This document shows, one piece after another, positions 23,771 through 35,999 of a stretch of DNA of 64,000 nucleotides. Positions within the stretch are counted from its first letter, which is position 1; each line of letters starts with the position of its first letter. Both the position numbers and the translations under genes were made by a program. The notes under the pieces were generated by a model, which saw nothing but the letters and a program-made list of their open reading frames with translations, made no database searches and was not told the origin of the DNA. Source of the stretch: Alligator mississippiensis (Eukaryota; Chordata; Crocodylia; Alligatoridae); contig NC_081825.1 in the NCBI RefSeq assembly GCF_030867095.1, positions 50,148,501 to 50,212,500 of the forward strand, in the 5' to 3' direction.

Positions 23771-24429
23771 TTCCTTGCAGGCTGGCTGGTTTCCCCTTGC
23801 AGACTGACAAAGTTCCAGCCTGCAAGGGGCTGCTTAGGGCTGGAGGGATCAGGATGCAGGCTTGGGGTTCCCTGCCCAGCTGCCCTCCCCCGCAGTGAGG
23901 CACCCAGTAACAACCCAGCAGCAGTGGGGGCGGTGGAGCAGAGCTGTGCCCCCCACTGCTCCTGGACAGGCTGGGGGTGCCTCTCCATGGTGGTGCAGCC
24001 AGGACAGGACTCCTAGGGGGAGGGCAACAGATCTCTTACAGATCAACACAGAATGACATAATAAATTTTAGCTGACAAAATACATATAAAACACAGCTCA
24101 TTTTCTGAATATGTTTCATGATATGAAACATTTTAAACTAATCGTGGGTATACTTAAATAAATATAAAGTAATACAAAATATAGTTTCTTACCAGGAAGT
24201 CCTGGTCCCCATATAAACAGAAAACGTTTGTGGGAAATGACAGAAAGCAAAACTTCCTGGAACCCAATGAATTTACATAACATTAAACAATATGCAAACC
24301 TCCCAAAATCTGTTTGTGCCATCTACTGACTTCTTATGAAATTACACTTGATTTTACCCATTTTGATATTTTTCCAAATACAACATTGATATACCTTTTG
24401 CCTCAAATGATTATATTATTGAAGTGGAT

Positions 24430-24535
24430 ATTTTCAAAAATCATAGAAAATGAGGGTTGGAAGGGACCTCAGGAAGTCATCTAGTCCAACCTTCTCAAAG
24501 TAGGACCATCCCCAACTAGATCATCTCAGCCATTC
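24430..24535 (-). repeat. CR1 LINE 3' end fragment
   Basis: A minus-strand CR1 3' tail, recognisable by gagggttggaagggacctca and gtcatctagtccaacc. It is a 5'-truncated scrap only. Confidence 0.8.
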
Positions 24536-24771
24536 TTATGCTTTGCAATAACCTAATAGAACTCTTTAATCCTCAATTTTTAATCTTTTTGCTGAATTTG
24601 TTAAAAAATAAATTAAATATTTTCTTTTGAACACATTTTAGATTGACAGCCAAATATCCTCTCCTAGAACTAAATAATAATAATCCAAGCCACGTTAATC
24701 TATGGCTTGTCTAAGGCCTCCCCCCAGACAAAGCCCATGGGGGGGGCTGGTGTCCCCCTGCCCCCCGGCCT

Positions 24772-25076
24772 GTGGGGGATGCCCAGCAGGGCTGGGGGGG
24801 GCAGGGAATGGGGGCCCTCCACACCTGTCCTGCAGGCGCCCATCTTAGGGCCCTGGAAGTGCAGGTAAGGGAGCTCCAGGAGGAGGTTAGCAGGCTGAGG
24901 GGAATCAGGGAGGCGGAGAATGAAATTGATGGTTATTTCCTTTCCCTGCAGGACCATGCACACAAGGAAGAAGCACCCTGGGAGGTGCCCTCCACTGCTG
25001 AGTGGCAGATGGTCACATCCAGAACCAGGGCTGCTTGCAGCAAAGCAGTACCAGTTCCTCCAGTGCGGCTGGATAA
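24772..25076 (+). pseudogene. CR1 ORF1, 5' part (coiled coil)
   Basis: The frame encodes HLRALEVQVRELQEEVSRLR followed by a short heptad-like stretch, the coiled coil normally preceding the esterase domain of CR1 ORF1 proteins. It ends at a solo LTR insertion. The reading continues after the LTR with RYEAL, a sequence usual just upstream of the CR1 esterase. The start codon is uncertain. Confidence 0.7.
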
Positions 25077-25769
25077 TGTCACAACCCAAGGGTGTGATTT
25101 TTGTTTTGTGTGTGCTTTGGCACCACTGAATTATTTTCCCGCCAAATTGTAGCTTTCTTTGCAGTGTGCATTTCTTCTTTGCAGTTGAGAAATGCTCGTT
25201 GCAAAGAGTTCCCGCATTTGTATGATAATTCGAGCCCCATTACTGGCTTGCGTGAAATTATTCACACGTGGCGGCTAGTGATTGGCTTGCTAGCCATATA
25301 AAAAGCTTGAGTGGTTTCCGCCCAAGTTGGAGGACTCCACGAACACCAGGAGGAGGGATCTTCATGCTGTGTGAAGATCTCTAAGCGCTGCGGAGCCTAT
25401 CGGACCCAGCTCATTTCAAGCAGGCAACAGAGGTCTGATCAGCCTCTAGCCTCTCCCCGTCGCTGTTCACAATCCTCGACGTATCCCTTTCCCTGCGCGC
25501 AAAAGGATCCACAGAGCCTCAACAACTCCGTGGGAGAGACCCGAGCTTGTCGTAGTCCTCAAACGAGGATTTAAGCGGAGCTGTGCCTGGGAAACTGTCC
25601 AGCCTACACCGCGACCATCTTTGGTGTAAGTAAACAATCTTGAATCAACCACTACACGTCCGTGATTAATTCTAGCGTGCCGCCTGTTTTCTCCGACCCA
25701 GCATGCCCGGGCTGCTGGCCACAGCCTGCGCGGCGTGAAAAAGGGCCCCGATCGCTCCCAGCCAGCACA
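25077..25769 (+). repeat. Solo LTR (family shared with 37562-38360)
   Basis: It begins TGTCACAACCC and ends CAGCACA. Near-identical 5-bp flanks (gataa before, gatga after) suggest a target duplication with one change. A TATA-like box catataaaaagc lies about 220 bp in. It sits inside ORF1 of the CR1 and matches the solo LTR at 37562 along most of its length. It is a fossil long terminal repeat left by recombination; no internal viral part remains. Confidence 0.8.
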
Positions 25770-26411
25770 GATGACAGGTACGAGGCCCTGGCAACACTGC
25801 AGGAGAAGGAAGGAGAGGAGGAAACCTCCAGTGAGGAGGCAACTCCACTCTCTTCATGCTCCAAACAGGCCAAAGGAGCCAAGCAGACCCGGAGGAGGAA
25901 GTGTCAAGTGATCGTCATAGGCAACTCCATCCTGAGAGGTACAGAGGGCCCCATCTGTTGCCAGGACTCCTCAACACACAAGGTCTACTGCCTCCCTGGA
26001 GCAAAGATTCGGGACATGACAGAGATGATCCAGGCCATGATCCAGCCCACCGATTACTACCCCATGGTCCTAATCCATGTGGGTACTAATGATGCAGCCA
26101 GGAGAAGCCCTGATCACCTGATGACGGGCTACCATGCTCTGGGGGGCGTGCTAAGGGAGATGGGAGCACAGGTGGTATTCTCCTCTGTCCTACCAGTGAA
26201 CAGACGTGGAAGACAACATGAGACCTGCATCAGAGAGACCAACTGGCGGCTTCGGCAGTGGTGTCTTGAGGCAGGCTTCGGCTTCCTGGACAACGACCCG
26301 CACATCACGACGAGGGACATGCTCAGCTGGGATGGGCTTCACCTGTCCCCCAAAGGTAAGCGTGTGTTTTCTTCTAGGTTGGCAGATCTCCTCCGGCGGG
26401 CTTTAAACTAG
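25770..26411 (+). pseudogene. CR1 ORF1, 3' part (SGNH esterase domain)
   Basis: It encodes the CR1 ORF1 esterase. Visible SGNH blocks are VIVIGNSILRG (block I with the nucleophile serine), IHVGTNDAA (Gly/Asn block) and DGLHLSPKG (Asp and His of the triad), with SVLPVNRRG between. Known of the family: CR1 and L2 ORF1 proteins carry this lipolytic-type domain, whose exact role in retrotransposition is unclear. This part is open to its natural stop right before ORF2. Confidence 0.88.
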
Positions 26412-26413
26412 GC

Positions 26414-29383
26414 TTGTCAGGGGGAGGGGAAGATGAGGGCGGGGGAAGCTGTGGACCACCAAACCATGTGGCACCCACAAGGACAGCCCAGCCTGAAGAA
26501 AGAGACCACTGGGAACCTGAAAGCCATGGGGAGGCCAGCACTACGGCACAGGTAAGAAACGAGAAGGTAAGAATCAAAGGGCCCCTTGGGACTCGGAGCG
26601 GGGGGGCAGCAAAGGCACCAGTCGCAGGGCTCAAGTGCCTATATACTAATGCTAGGAGCGTGGGAAACAAGCAGGATGAACTAGCGCTCCTGCTTGCACT
26701 AAACACCTATGACTTAGTGGGGCTAATGGAAACCTGGTGGGATTCATCCCATGACTGGGAGGTACATATTGAGGGCTATAGATTGTACAGAAAGGACAGG
26801 GTGGGGAAGAAAGGGGGAGGGGTTGCGCTCTATGTCAATGAGCAATATACATCAACCCTCATCAAGGCGGAATCCAAGGTTGAGGAAGTAGAAGGATTGT
26901 GGGCTAGGCTACATGGGGGGCAAGGAGAAAGGGATTTGGTGCTAGGGGTCTGCTACAGACCCCCACATCAAGGGGAAGAAATAGATGCGGGGCTCCTGAG
27001 GCAACTCTCGGAGACCATAAAAGCTAAAGAGGCGGTAGTCATGGGGGACCTAAACTACCCGGACATCTGCTGGGAGACGCAGACAGCAAGGTCCCATCAC
27101 TCACGCAGGTTTCTAACCTGTGTACAGGACCTCCACCTGACACAGGAGGTGCATGGTCCCACTAGGGGGAATGCCATACTGGATCTGGTATTGGCAACGG
27201 GAGATGACATGGTAGGGGACCTCCAGATCGGTAGCCATCTGGGGGACAGTGATCACCTAATAATAGAATTCACCATAAGACGGCGAGTGGGTAAGGTTGA
27301 AGTAGGGTGAAAGTGCTAGTCTTTAGGAAAGCTGATTTCAATGAACTCAGGCGATTAGTCAAGGACACACTGCAGAGTAGGAGATTTGAAGAAATGGAAG
27401 CCCAAGAAGGGTGGCTGTGCCTTAAGGAAACGATCCTTCGGGCACAAAGCAAGACAATCCCCGAGCAAGGCAAAAGAGGGAAAGGGGCCAGGAGGCTTCC
27501 CTGGCTGACCACAGAAATCCAGGGCAGCCTAAGGGACAAAAGGGGAGCACATAAAAAGTGGAAACAGGGAGAGATCACCAAAGATGAATATACCTCCTCT
27601 GCTCGTGCTTGTAGGGAGGCAGTTAGACAGGCCAAAGCTACCATGGAGCTGAGGATGGCAACCCAAGTAAAAGACAACAAGAAATTGTTTTTTAGATATA
27701 TAGGGAGTAAAAGGAAGGCCCAGGGAGGAATAGGACCCCTACTAAATGGGCAGAAACAATTGGTGACGGACAGGGGGGACAAGGCTGAACTCCTCAACGA
27801 GTTCTTTGCCTCAGTGTTCCTAAGTGAGGGGCACAACAAGTCTCTCACTGGGGTTGTAGAGAGGCACCAGACTTCCATGCGTAGACCCTGAAATGGTGCA
27901 GAGTCATTTGGAAGAACTGGATGCCTTTAAGTCGGCAGGCCCGGATGAGCTCCATCCAAGGGTGCTGAAGGCACCGGCCAACATCATTGCAGAGCCACTG
28001 GCGGGAATATTTGAAAGCTCGTGGCACATGGGCCAAGTCCTGGAGGACTGGAAAAGGGCCAACGTGGTCCCCATTTTCAAAAAGGGGAGGAAGGAGGACC
28101 CGGGCAACTATAGACCTGTCAGTCTCACCTCCATCCTTGGCAAAGTCTTTGAAAAAATTATCAAGGCTCACATTTGTGAGAGCCCGGCAGGACAAATTAT
28201 GCTGAGGGGAAACCAGCATGGGTTCGTGGCAGGCAGATCATGCCTGACCAATCTAGTCTCTTTTTATGACCAGGTTACGAAACACCTGGACACAGGAGGA
28301 GGGGTGGATGTCGTATACTTAGACTTCAGGAAGGCCTTCGATACGGTATCCCACCCCATACTGGTGAACAAGTTAAGAGGCTGTGACTTGGATAACTACA
28401 CAGTCCAGTGGGTGGCGAATTGGCTGGAGGGTCGCACGCAAAGAGTCGTGGTGGATGGGTCGGTTTCGACCTGGAAGGGTGTGGGCAGTGGGGTCCCGCA
28501 GGGCTCGGTCCTTGGACCGATACTCTTTAATGTCTTCATCAGTGACTTGGACGAGGGAGTGAAATGTACTCTGTCCAAGTTTGCAGATGACACAAAGCTA
28601 TGGGGAGAAGTGGACACGCCGGAGGGCAGGGAACAGCTGCAAGCAGATCTGGACAGGTTGGACAAGTGGGCAGAAAACAACAGAATGTAATTCAACAAGG
28701 AGAAATGCAAAGTGCTGCACCTAGGGAGGAAGAATGTCCGGCACACCTACTGCCTAGGGAATGATCTGCTGGGTGGCACGGAAGTGGAAAGGGATCTTGG
28801 AGTCCTAGTGGACTCCAAGATGAACATGAGTCGGCAGTGTGATGAAGCCATCAAAAAAGCCAATGGCACTTTATCGTGCATCAGCAGATGTATGATGAAT
28901 AGGTCCAAAGAGGTGATACTTCCCCTCTATCGGGCGCTGGTCAGACCGCAGTTGGAGTACTGCGTGCAATTCTGGGCGCCGCAATTCAAGAGGGATGCGG
29001 ATAACCTGGAGAGGGTCCAGAGAAGGGCCACTCGTATGGTTAAGGGCCTGCAGACCAAGCCCTATGAGGAGAGACTAGAGAAACTGGATCTTTTCAGCCT
29101 CCGCAAGAGAAGGTTGAGAGGCGACCTTGTGGCTGCCTATAAGTTCATCACGGGGGCACAGAAGGGAATTGGTGAGGATTTATTCACCAAGGCACCCCCG
29201 GGGGTTACAAGAAACAATGGCCACAAGCTAGCAGAGAGCAGATTTAGATTGGACATTAGGAAGAACTTCTTCACAGTTAGAGTGGCCAGGGTCTGGAACG
29301 GGCTCCCAAGGGAGGTAGTGCTCTCCCCTACCCTATGGGTCTTCAAGAGGAGGTTAGATGAGCATCTAGCTGGGGTCATCTAG
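26414..29383 (+). pseudogene. CR1 ORF2 (endonuclease + reverse transcriptase), broken
   Basis: Domains in order: APE-type endonuclease (26620-27290; TNARSVGNKQ, ETWWDSSHDW, GVALYVN, MGDLNYPDICW, GDSDHLIIEF), a linker, reverse transcriptase (about 27900-28640; [53 protein letters not shown]) and the C-terminal domain (to 29383; HLGRKN, RVWNGLPREVV, FKRRLDEH). Two frameshifts (near 27300 and near 27880) and a stop at 28688-28690, where the 52-kb copy has a glutamine codon, disable it. The catalytic residues themselves are present, including FADD. Confidence 0.92.
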
Positions 29384-29465
29384 ACCCAGCACTCTTTCCT
29401 GCTTATGCAGGGGGTAGGACTCGATGATCTATTGAGGTCCCTTCCAACCCTAACATCTATGAATC

Positions 29466-31994
29466 AATAAACCAAGAGACACCCACAAGAACAGCCCAGC
29501 CTGGACCAACGACAAGCAGAATGAATACCCAGATAAGCAACTGGGGTCCGGGCAGTACTGAGATTAGGAGGCCAGTGCACATATCTTCAGGAGCCCTCAA
29601 ATGCCTCTACACAAACACTCACAGTATGGGGAACAAGCAGGAGGAACTTACCCTCCTGCTAGCTGACACCAAGCCAGACATAGTGGGGCTTACAGAAACA
29701 TGGTGGGACCCAACACACGACTAGGCGGTGAATATCAAGGGCTATAGGCTGTACAGGAGGCACAGGACAGGGAGGAAAAGTGGAGGTGTGGCGCTCTACA
29801 TCAAGGAGGAATACACATCCTTATCTAGTAGCACAAAGTCAGATGAGAGGCACACTGAAGTGCTCTGGGTTAGAATGCAAGGGAGTCGAGGGGAAAGGGA
29901 CTTAACGGTGGGGGTCTACTACAGGCTACCCAACCAAGGAGAAGAGCTAGACCGGGAATTCTGAAGTCAGCTCACGGAGGTAGTTAGGTCAAAAGATGTG
30001 GTCATCATGGGTGACCTGAACTTTCCAGACATCTGCTGGGAAGAGCAGTCAGCCAGATCTGAACGCTCACGTAGGTTCCTAGCCAAGATACAGGACCTCC
30101 ATCTAAATCAGGAGGTGCATAGCCCCACCAGGGGAGACGCCTTGTTGGATCTGGTGCTGGCCACAGGCGACAACCTCGTGAGGGGGCTGCAGGTGCTCAA
30201 CCACCCGGGTGACAGGAATCGTCGCCTGCTGGAATTCACCATCCAGCACAAGGTGGCAAAAGCCTACAGCAAGGCAGCAGCCCTGGACTTCAGGAGGGCG
30301 GATTTCAATGAGGTAAGAAGAATAGTTGGGGAAGTACTGAGGTCCCAGAGGGGAGGGGAGTCGGGTGTCCAAGAAGAATGATCGTTCCTTAAGGAGACGA
30401 TCCTCCAAGCCCAAAGGGAGGTAATCCCAACAAGGATCAAAGGGGGCAAAAGGGTGCAAAAGCCCCCATGGCTCACCAAAAGCATACAGGAATGTCTCCT
30501 AGCTAAAAGGGAGGCGTTCACTCAATGGAAGGGAGGGGCCATCACCAGGGAGGACTATACTGTGGTTGCTCGGGGCTGCAGGGTGGCAGTCAGGAAGGCC
30601 AAGGCGGAGATGGAACTGGGACTAGCTACCTGGATCAAGGACAAAAAGAAGTCCTTTTTTAAATACATAGAGGCCAAAAAGAAGGTACCGGGTAACATGG
30701 AACCTCTGCAAGACACACTAGGAAATCTAGTTGTCACACCAGACAACAAGGCTAACCTATTTAACGATTTCTTTGCTTCCATTTTCCTGAGCAGGGACCA
30801 GATCAGCCTGTCCACCGGGACCCCCTCAGGCCCCAGGGGAGGCGCATCCAGGCCTAGGGTCAGTGAGGATCTAGTCAGGGAATTTCTGGAGGGACTGGAC
30901 TTATTTAAATCAGCTGGTCCTGACGACCTCCACCCCAGAGTGCTGAGGGAATTAGCAGAGGTCATTGTGGGACCCCTGGCACAGCTTTATGAGCACTCAT
31001 GGTGCTCTGGTGTGGTGCCAGAGGACTGGAAAAGGGCCAGTGTGGTTCCCATTTTCAAAAAAGGGAATAAGGAGGACCCAGGGAACTATAGGCCAGTTAG
31101 TCTTACCTCAATCTTGGGTAAGCTTTTTGAGAGAATTATCCTGGTGCATGTCCACAAGGGGCCAACAGGGGAGGTTATGCTTAGGGGCAACCAACAAGGG
31201 TTCATTAGAGGCAGGTCCTGTCAGACCAACCTGGTGGCCTTCTATGACCAGGTCACAAAATCCTTAGACGCAGGGGTAGCAGTGGATGTAGTCTTTTTAG
31301 ATTTCAGTAAGGCCTTTGACACTGTCTCTCAACCCATTCTCATTAAAAAAACTAGGGGACTGTGGTGTCAACACCTACACAGTCAAATGGGTCGCTAACT
31401 GGCTGAAGGGTCGCACCCAGAGAGTGGTGGTGGATGGGTCATTTTCGACCTGGAGGGATGTGGGCAGTGGGGTTCCCCAGGGCTCAGTCCTCGGACTCGT
31501 GCTGTTCAACATCTTCATCAGTGACTTGGACAAGGGGGTAAAAAGGACCCTAATCAAATTTGCTGACGACACTAAGATGTGGGGGGGGATGTGGGCACGC
31601 TAGAAGGGAGGAATAGGCTGCAATTGCACTTAGTCAGGTTACAGGGGTGGGCGGATGAGAACAGGATGGGTTTCAACACTGACAAGTGCAAGGTGCTGCA
31701 CCTGGGGAGGAAGAACCAGCAGCATACCTACAGGCTGGGGAACTCCCTTCTTGTCAATGCAGAGGCAGAAAAGGATCTTGGAATCATTATTGATGCCAAA
31801 ATGAACATGGCTAGGACCTGGAACCAACTTCCAAGTGAAGTGGTGCTGGCTCCTACCCTGGGGGTCTTTAAGAGGAGGTTAGACGAACACTTTGCTGGGG
31901 TCGTTTGACCCCAGTACTTTTTCCTGCCATAGCAGGGGGTCGGACTTGATGATCTGCTCAGGTTCCTTCCAACCCTACCAACTATGAAACTATG
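29466..31994 (+). mobile_element. Second CR1 LINE, 5'-truncated, head to tail with the first
   Basis: It starts directly after the 3' end of the preceding CR1, inside the ORF1/ORF2 junction region (acccacaagaacagcccagc, compare 26473). It runs through endonuclease (LKCLYTNTHSMGNKQEELT, GDLNFPDICWEEQ) and reverse transcriptase ([51 protein letters not shown]). It then has an internal deletion near 31810 that joins MNMARTW to the end of ORF2, and it ends with the usual tail gaggttagacgaac...ccaactatga. Three in-frame stops (29722, 29962, 30379) and two frameshifts (near 31340 and 31590) show it is older or of a different CR1 subfamily from the first. Confidence 0.9.
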
Positions 31995-33130
31995 GCACCT
32001 TGAGATTAAGTGAGCACACCATGGAGTCTTGGTTAGTTGAAGGTAGATGAGACTTTCCTTTCTCTCCCCTTCTCATTTAGGAAAACACTTCATTGGAAAA
32101 AATTTCTGACTGGTTCCATTTATAATATAGTACCATTTAGTTGTGACATGTTAATTTTAAAAATTCTGCAATTAATTAGCCACCTTGAGATCTAAAATCA
32201 TGTAACAATTCTGCTAGCAGATTTGCTAAGTTGAGTAATATTTACATAGTAAATCATCTCAATAAAATCTGTGGGCTAGGTCCTCCCAGTCTTTCTGGTT
32301 TAGTGTTTCCCAACATAACAAACTGACAGAACAATTTATGGTGCATCAGTGAAATTGCAGAAGCAACCATAAGAACAATCTCAAAAGTGACTAATTTTGT
32401 CTTAAACCTCTTTGTTATGACACCTTTTAATATGGAGTTTTCAACAAAGCATGGCAGTCAGGGAGCAGGAAGGAAAGATAATACACATGACAATGCAGCA
32501 GAACATGGATAAGCACTGAAAGAGCTCCTTAGACCAAGCTCCATACCTTACACTGCTGTGTCAGTTATATCACAAGATTTTCCTATACCAGTCTTATGGC
32601 CAGTTGGGCCAAAGCATGCAAAACTGAAATGGGCAAAAATGTTCACATCAAGTAATAGTGTATAAAATAGCTCTATACAGACTACATCATCCATCTCTGT
32701 CATAGCAATTATGTTGAGCTGGAAAGACCTTGTCATTTGTCCCAAAGAGGGTGGTCAGAACAGAATGCTTGAGACCACCAGTCTTGCTACCAGCAACTCA
32801 CTCCTCTTTTTCAGTCTAAATCTAACAGTTCAGCTACAGCACAATACTGAATATAACTCCAGGTGCACATTATGTAATCTGAAAGGATTTTCCATGTAGT
32901 GGGGAGACACAGAATTGTAATTATCTGGCAATATCGACAACCATTGTCAATGTTTCAATGTCGTACTAGTGCCTAGACCATGTCCAACATGTTAAAAATC
33001 AAAGAATAAATTAAAAGGTAAAACAATCATAGTATCCTTTGTGCTAATTCATGTTCTTAACCATCATGTCTTCACCATATTCATTCACAGGTTAAACAAT
33101 GGGGCAGGGTTTGCTTTTTGATGACCTATG
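31995..33130. other. Unassigned AT-rich intergenic DNA
   Basis: No gene, RNA or repeat could be recognised. This interval probably lies upstream of both the TLR pair and FAM114A1. Confidence 0.5.
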
Positions 33131-34513
33131 GTTCAGTATTAGGTCCCTGCCCTTTAGTAGACAGTGACAGGACATGCCCCAAGAGCTGCTGTGAAACTCC
33201 CTGTGGACCACCTAGTCTTGCCCCTGCTCCAGGTCCTCTGTATAACCCCTTTTTCTAACCCACCTGCCATGCTTTGATGTTCCCTTTTTGTTGATTGGGA
33301 GGCTGTCCAAGTCCTGGAGTGGGCTCCCTGGTGCCTAGCAGACCCGCTCAGCGTCTGGCCTCTGGGCCAACTGTCCACCACCAGAACCCTGCTTGCTTTT
33401 CTGAGGATGGCTCCCATACCCAGTCAAAATTAGTTGAGCCCACTAGGCACAACTCAACCTCAGTGATCACAACTTATGACCCCAGTGGACCAAACTCAAG
33501 CTTTAAGGGCTCTAATCATGGCCTCCACTTCCCCTGTAGCCATGCCCCTTGCATGTGTCACTTGATTATCCTTCATGTATGGACTCTAGCCCTCTTGGCT
33601 TTGGTCCACAAGTTACTCTGGCTGTAGGCCTCTAGCCTGGGGCACTTACTGTGGCCCAGCTTCTTGACCTTCACCTCTTTAGTAATATTAGGCTCCAAGA
33701 TCTCAACTTCAGCCTGCCTGTATTTCGCTCTCAGGGTCCCTGGCCCTGTTTCTCATGTTGTCCGAGCCCCCTGGCAAGGCTGCTGTCCATCAAATCCAGC
33801 CCCCTGGTATCCATGATCCAGGCAAAACTGTTCTTGCTTTGTGCTATCCCCTAGCCCTTTAACTAGGCCCCAGGCCCTCTAACTGGGTTCAGTTTGGCTT
33901 TAGCCCCATATAACCTCTTAGATCCCAGATCCTGAAAGGGCTCTACTTGGGCTTCAGCTTCCCCTGCTGAAGAATACTTTCTAGGCACCCCAACCTGTGG
34001 CCTCCTTATCACCCCTATCAACTACATCCAGTCCTCGGGTTCTCTGCCAGCTACTGATCACACCTACCTCTCCTGGGTCTCCCTGGGTCCCAGCAAGCTT
34101 TAACCTTGCAGCTTCTGGCTCTTGCAGCTTCCCAAAGTGGTTGTGCTACTTAGCTTCCCCCCCCCCCCCGTTGCAGCCCAGGCCAGCAGAAGCTCTGCTC
34201 ACAGTGGGTGTCAGACCCAGGTTGGACTTCCTGGTTGAGGGGCCAGGTTTTTAGCAATACTGGGCTTCATCTCTTTTGAGTCCCATGGCCTTCTCTTAGG
34301 CCAGGGGTTTCTAACTAGCCTTGTACTCAGTCTGCTCTCATGTGTTACAGCTTAAACTACTGGTCTGCCACCCCTGCCCTCTCCCCTGCTGCACTTAAAC
34401 TCCCCATAGCTTTTCCTGGCTGCTTGTTATTCTGCAGCTGGTCCCTGCATTTGCGGTTTTTTTATGTTAACTTCCTACTTCCTATGTAGCAGGGGTTGGG
34501 GGTCCCTGCTACA
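33130..34513 (-). repeat. Possible old LTR-derived DNA
   Basis: Pyrimidine-rich, CpG-poor plus strand resembling the minus-strand solo LTR at 62114-63081 in composition. On minus it would begin TGTAGCAGGGACC at 34513. I found no matching target duplication and no second end, so this is a weak call. A C-run lies at about 34158. Confidence 0.3.
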
Positions 34514-34604
34514 CCAAACTAATAGCAACTGTGAAACTGACAGTCAATTTCATGCCTGCCAATGCAACAGGGGCCATGATCAGCATAGAGCAACGGATCA
34601 CTCC

Positions 34605-34790
34605 AGGAAGAGCACACACCAACTGCAGAGACTTCCTCAGCCTGACAAAGGGTTTTTAAACCTGAAAGCTTACTAAGAAGATGTTTTTCCAACTACTTAA
34701 ATTGGTCTAATAAAAGATATCAGATTCACCCAAAGAACCTTGTCTGCCTATGTCCTTAGACCAACATGGCTACAACCTACACCCTTGTTA
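34605..34790 (+). repeat. Penelope-like element end with hammerhead-like core
   Basis: In order: CTGACAA (34642-34648), a short self-complementary stretch (ggg...aaacct), GAAAGC (34664-34669), then taataaaagatatc, acccaaagaaccttg and gaccaacatggctac. CTGA-n-GA ... GAAA around a stem is the conserved core of a hammerhead ribozyme, and Penelope-like elements are known to carry hammerheads in their terminal repeats. Here the core G8 is A, as CpG decay would produce. It is not expected to be active. Confidence 0.6.
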
Positions 34791-35796
34791 GACTCAAGAC
34801 ATTCCTCAGAAATTACTAACCTCAGTTTTCACTTGTTTTTTGTCTAGGGACAAAAATAAGAGAGTAGTTCTTTTGTTGCAAAGAACTCAGAAAGACTACA
34901 ACAAGGCAGAATGTTTTTAACTCTATGAATTCCTATTTGAAATATCTGGTCACACCCAGACAAGCACAAATGTGCAGTATGTGGCAAGGCAGACCCTGCA
35001 GTGAGATGGGGGGGGGAGGGGTTGACCCCCCAGAGGTCCTGGGGTCAAAAAAAAAACCATGCCAAAAACAGTGGGACAGCACACATGGCAGCAGTACATG
35101 CCACCCAAAACAGAGCCTGGGAGACCAGAGCCACGCTCCAGCTGCCAGGCAGGATCCCAGCTGCAGGAGCACCATGGCTACAGCTCCCCAAGGCCCTCAG
35201 GACCCCAGGTAAGGCTGATGGGGCCAGCACAGTTGCTGGCCCCAGCCTCCCCTACCCCATCCAGGGTAACCTGCCATTCACCACAGGGTGCATGGCACAG
35301 GCATTCCTCGGGGCCAAGTAGAAGCAGTATAAGGTATGCCAGTGAAACTTATCCCCAGGGAAACAAACATCCGTGCTCATGTGGACGTGGCCTCTGAGGT
35401 TATCTTGTAAATCATGGTTGTATACCTAATAGTGCTAACATTGTGTACCATCCTGGGGCACTCTTAAAAGGATTTCAAGGCACCCAGGGGTGCTGCAGTA
35501 CCCTGGTTGAGAATCAGTGGCTTAAGGCTATGCAACTGCATGGTTTGCACTGTCCCACTGGGGACAATGAGTTGGGTATGCTCATCCAAATGTCAGTCAT
35601 TCTGTTTATGTTCAGCTAAGGGCAGATGTATTAATGTAGCTTTCACACCCTGTTCATTCACAACTTTTTTTATATGGCTGTAGCACTATATTCTTTCATT
35701 TCATAAATGATAAGCATCTCCCCTAAAAAAACCTTAAATGTACATTAAGGAGAAATGTTACTGGTGAAATCTGGCCCCAAATGCAGATTTAGAACA

Positions 35797-35962
35797 GGTG
35801 TAGTTGTAGTTGTGTTGGTCTAAGGACATAGGCAGGCAAGGTTCTTTGGGTGAATCTGATATCTTTTATTAGACCAACTGATTTTATCTTTTAAAAAATA
35901 AAATTATCTTTTATTATTTGATCTAATAAAAGATATCAGATTCACCCAAAGAACCTTGTCCA
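35797..35962. repeat. Two Penelope-like ends in opposed orientation (perfect 37-bp inverted repeat)
   Basis: A minus-strand copy (35797-35885) faces a plus-strand copy (35918-35962). Positions 35837-35873 and 35922-35958 are exact reverse complements over 37 bp, separated by 48 bp of AT-rich DNA. Confidence 0.8.
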
Positions 35963-35999
35963 ATTTAGAACAAACTTTTATGACAGTGAAGACCAGCAG

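Larger units (their letters stand above)
24700..29465 (+). mobile_element. CR1 LINE, near full length, interrupted by a solo LTR
   Basis: This is a CR1-clade LINE in plus orientation. In order it has a GC-rich 5' end, ORF1 (about 24772-26411, split by the LTR insertion at 25077-25769), ORF2 (26414-29383) and a 3' end finishing in ggtcccttccaaccctaac and tctatgaatc. The 5' limit is approximate. It is inactive: ORF1 is interrupted, and ORF2 carries two frameshifts and a stop. Its ORF2 is very close to the CR1 nested in the gypsy element at 51-53 kb, so the subfamily was recently active. Confidence 0.9.

Noticed and set aside
25077-25769. Reading this segment as the CR1 5' UTR or promoter
   Set aside because: CR1 ORF1 coding sequence lies on both sides, the segment has TG...CA ends with 5-bp flanks, and a copy with perfect target duplications stands alone at 37562-38360.
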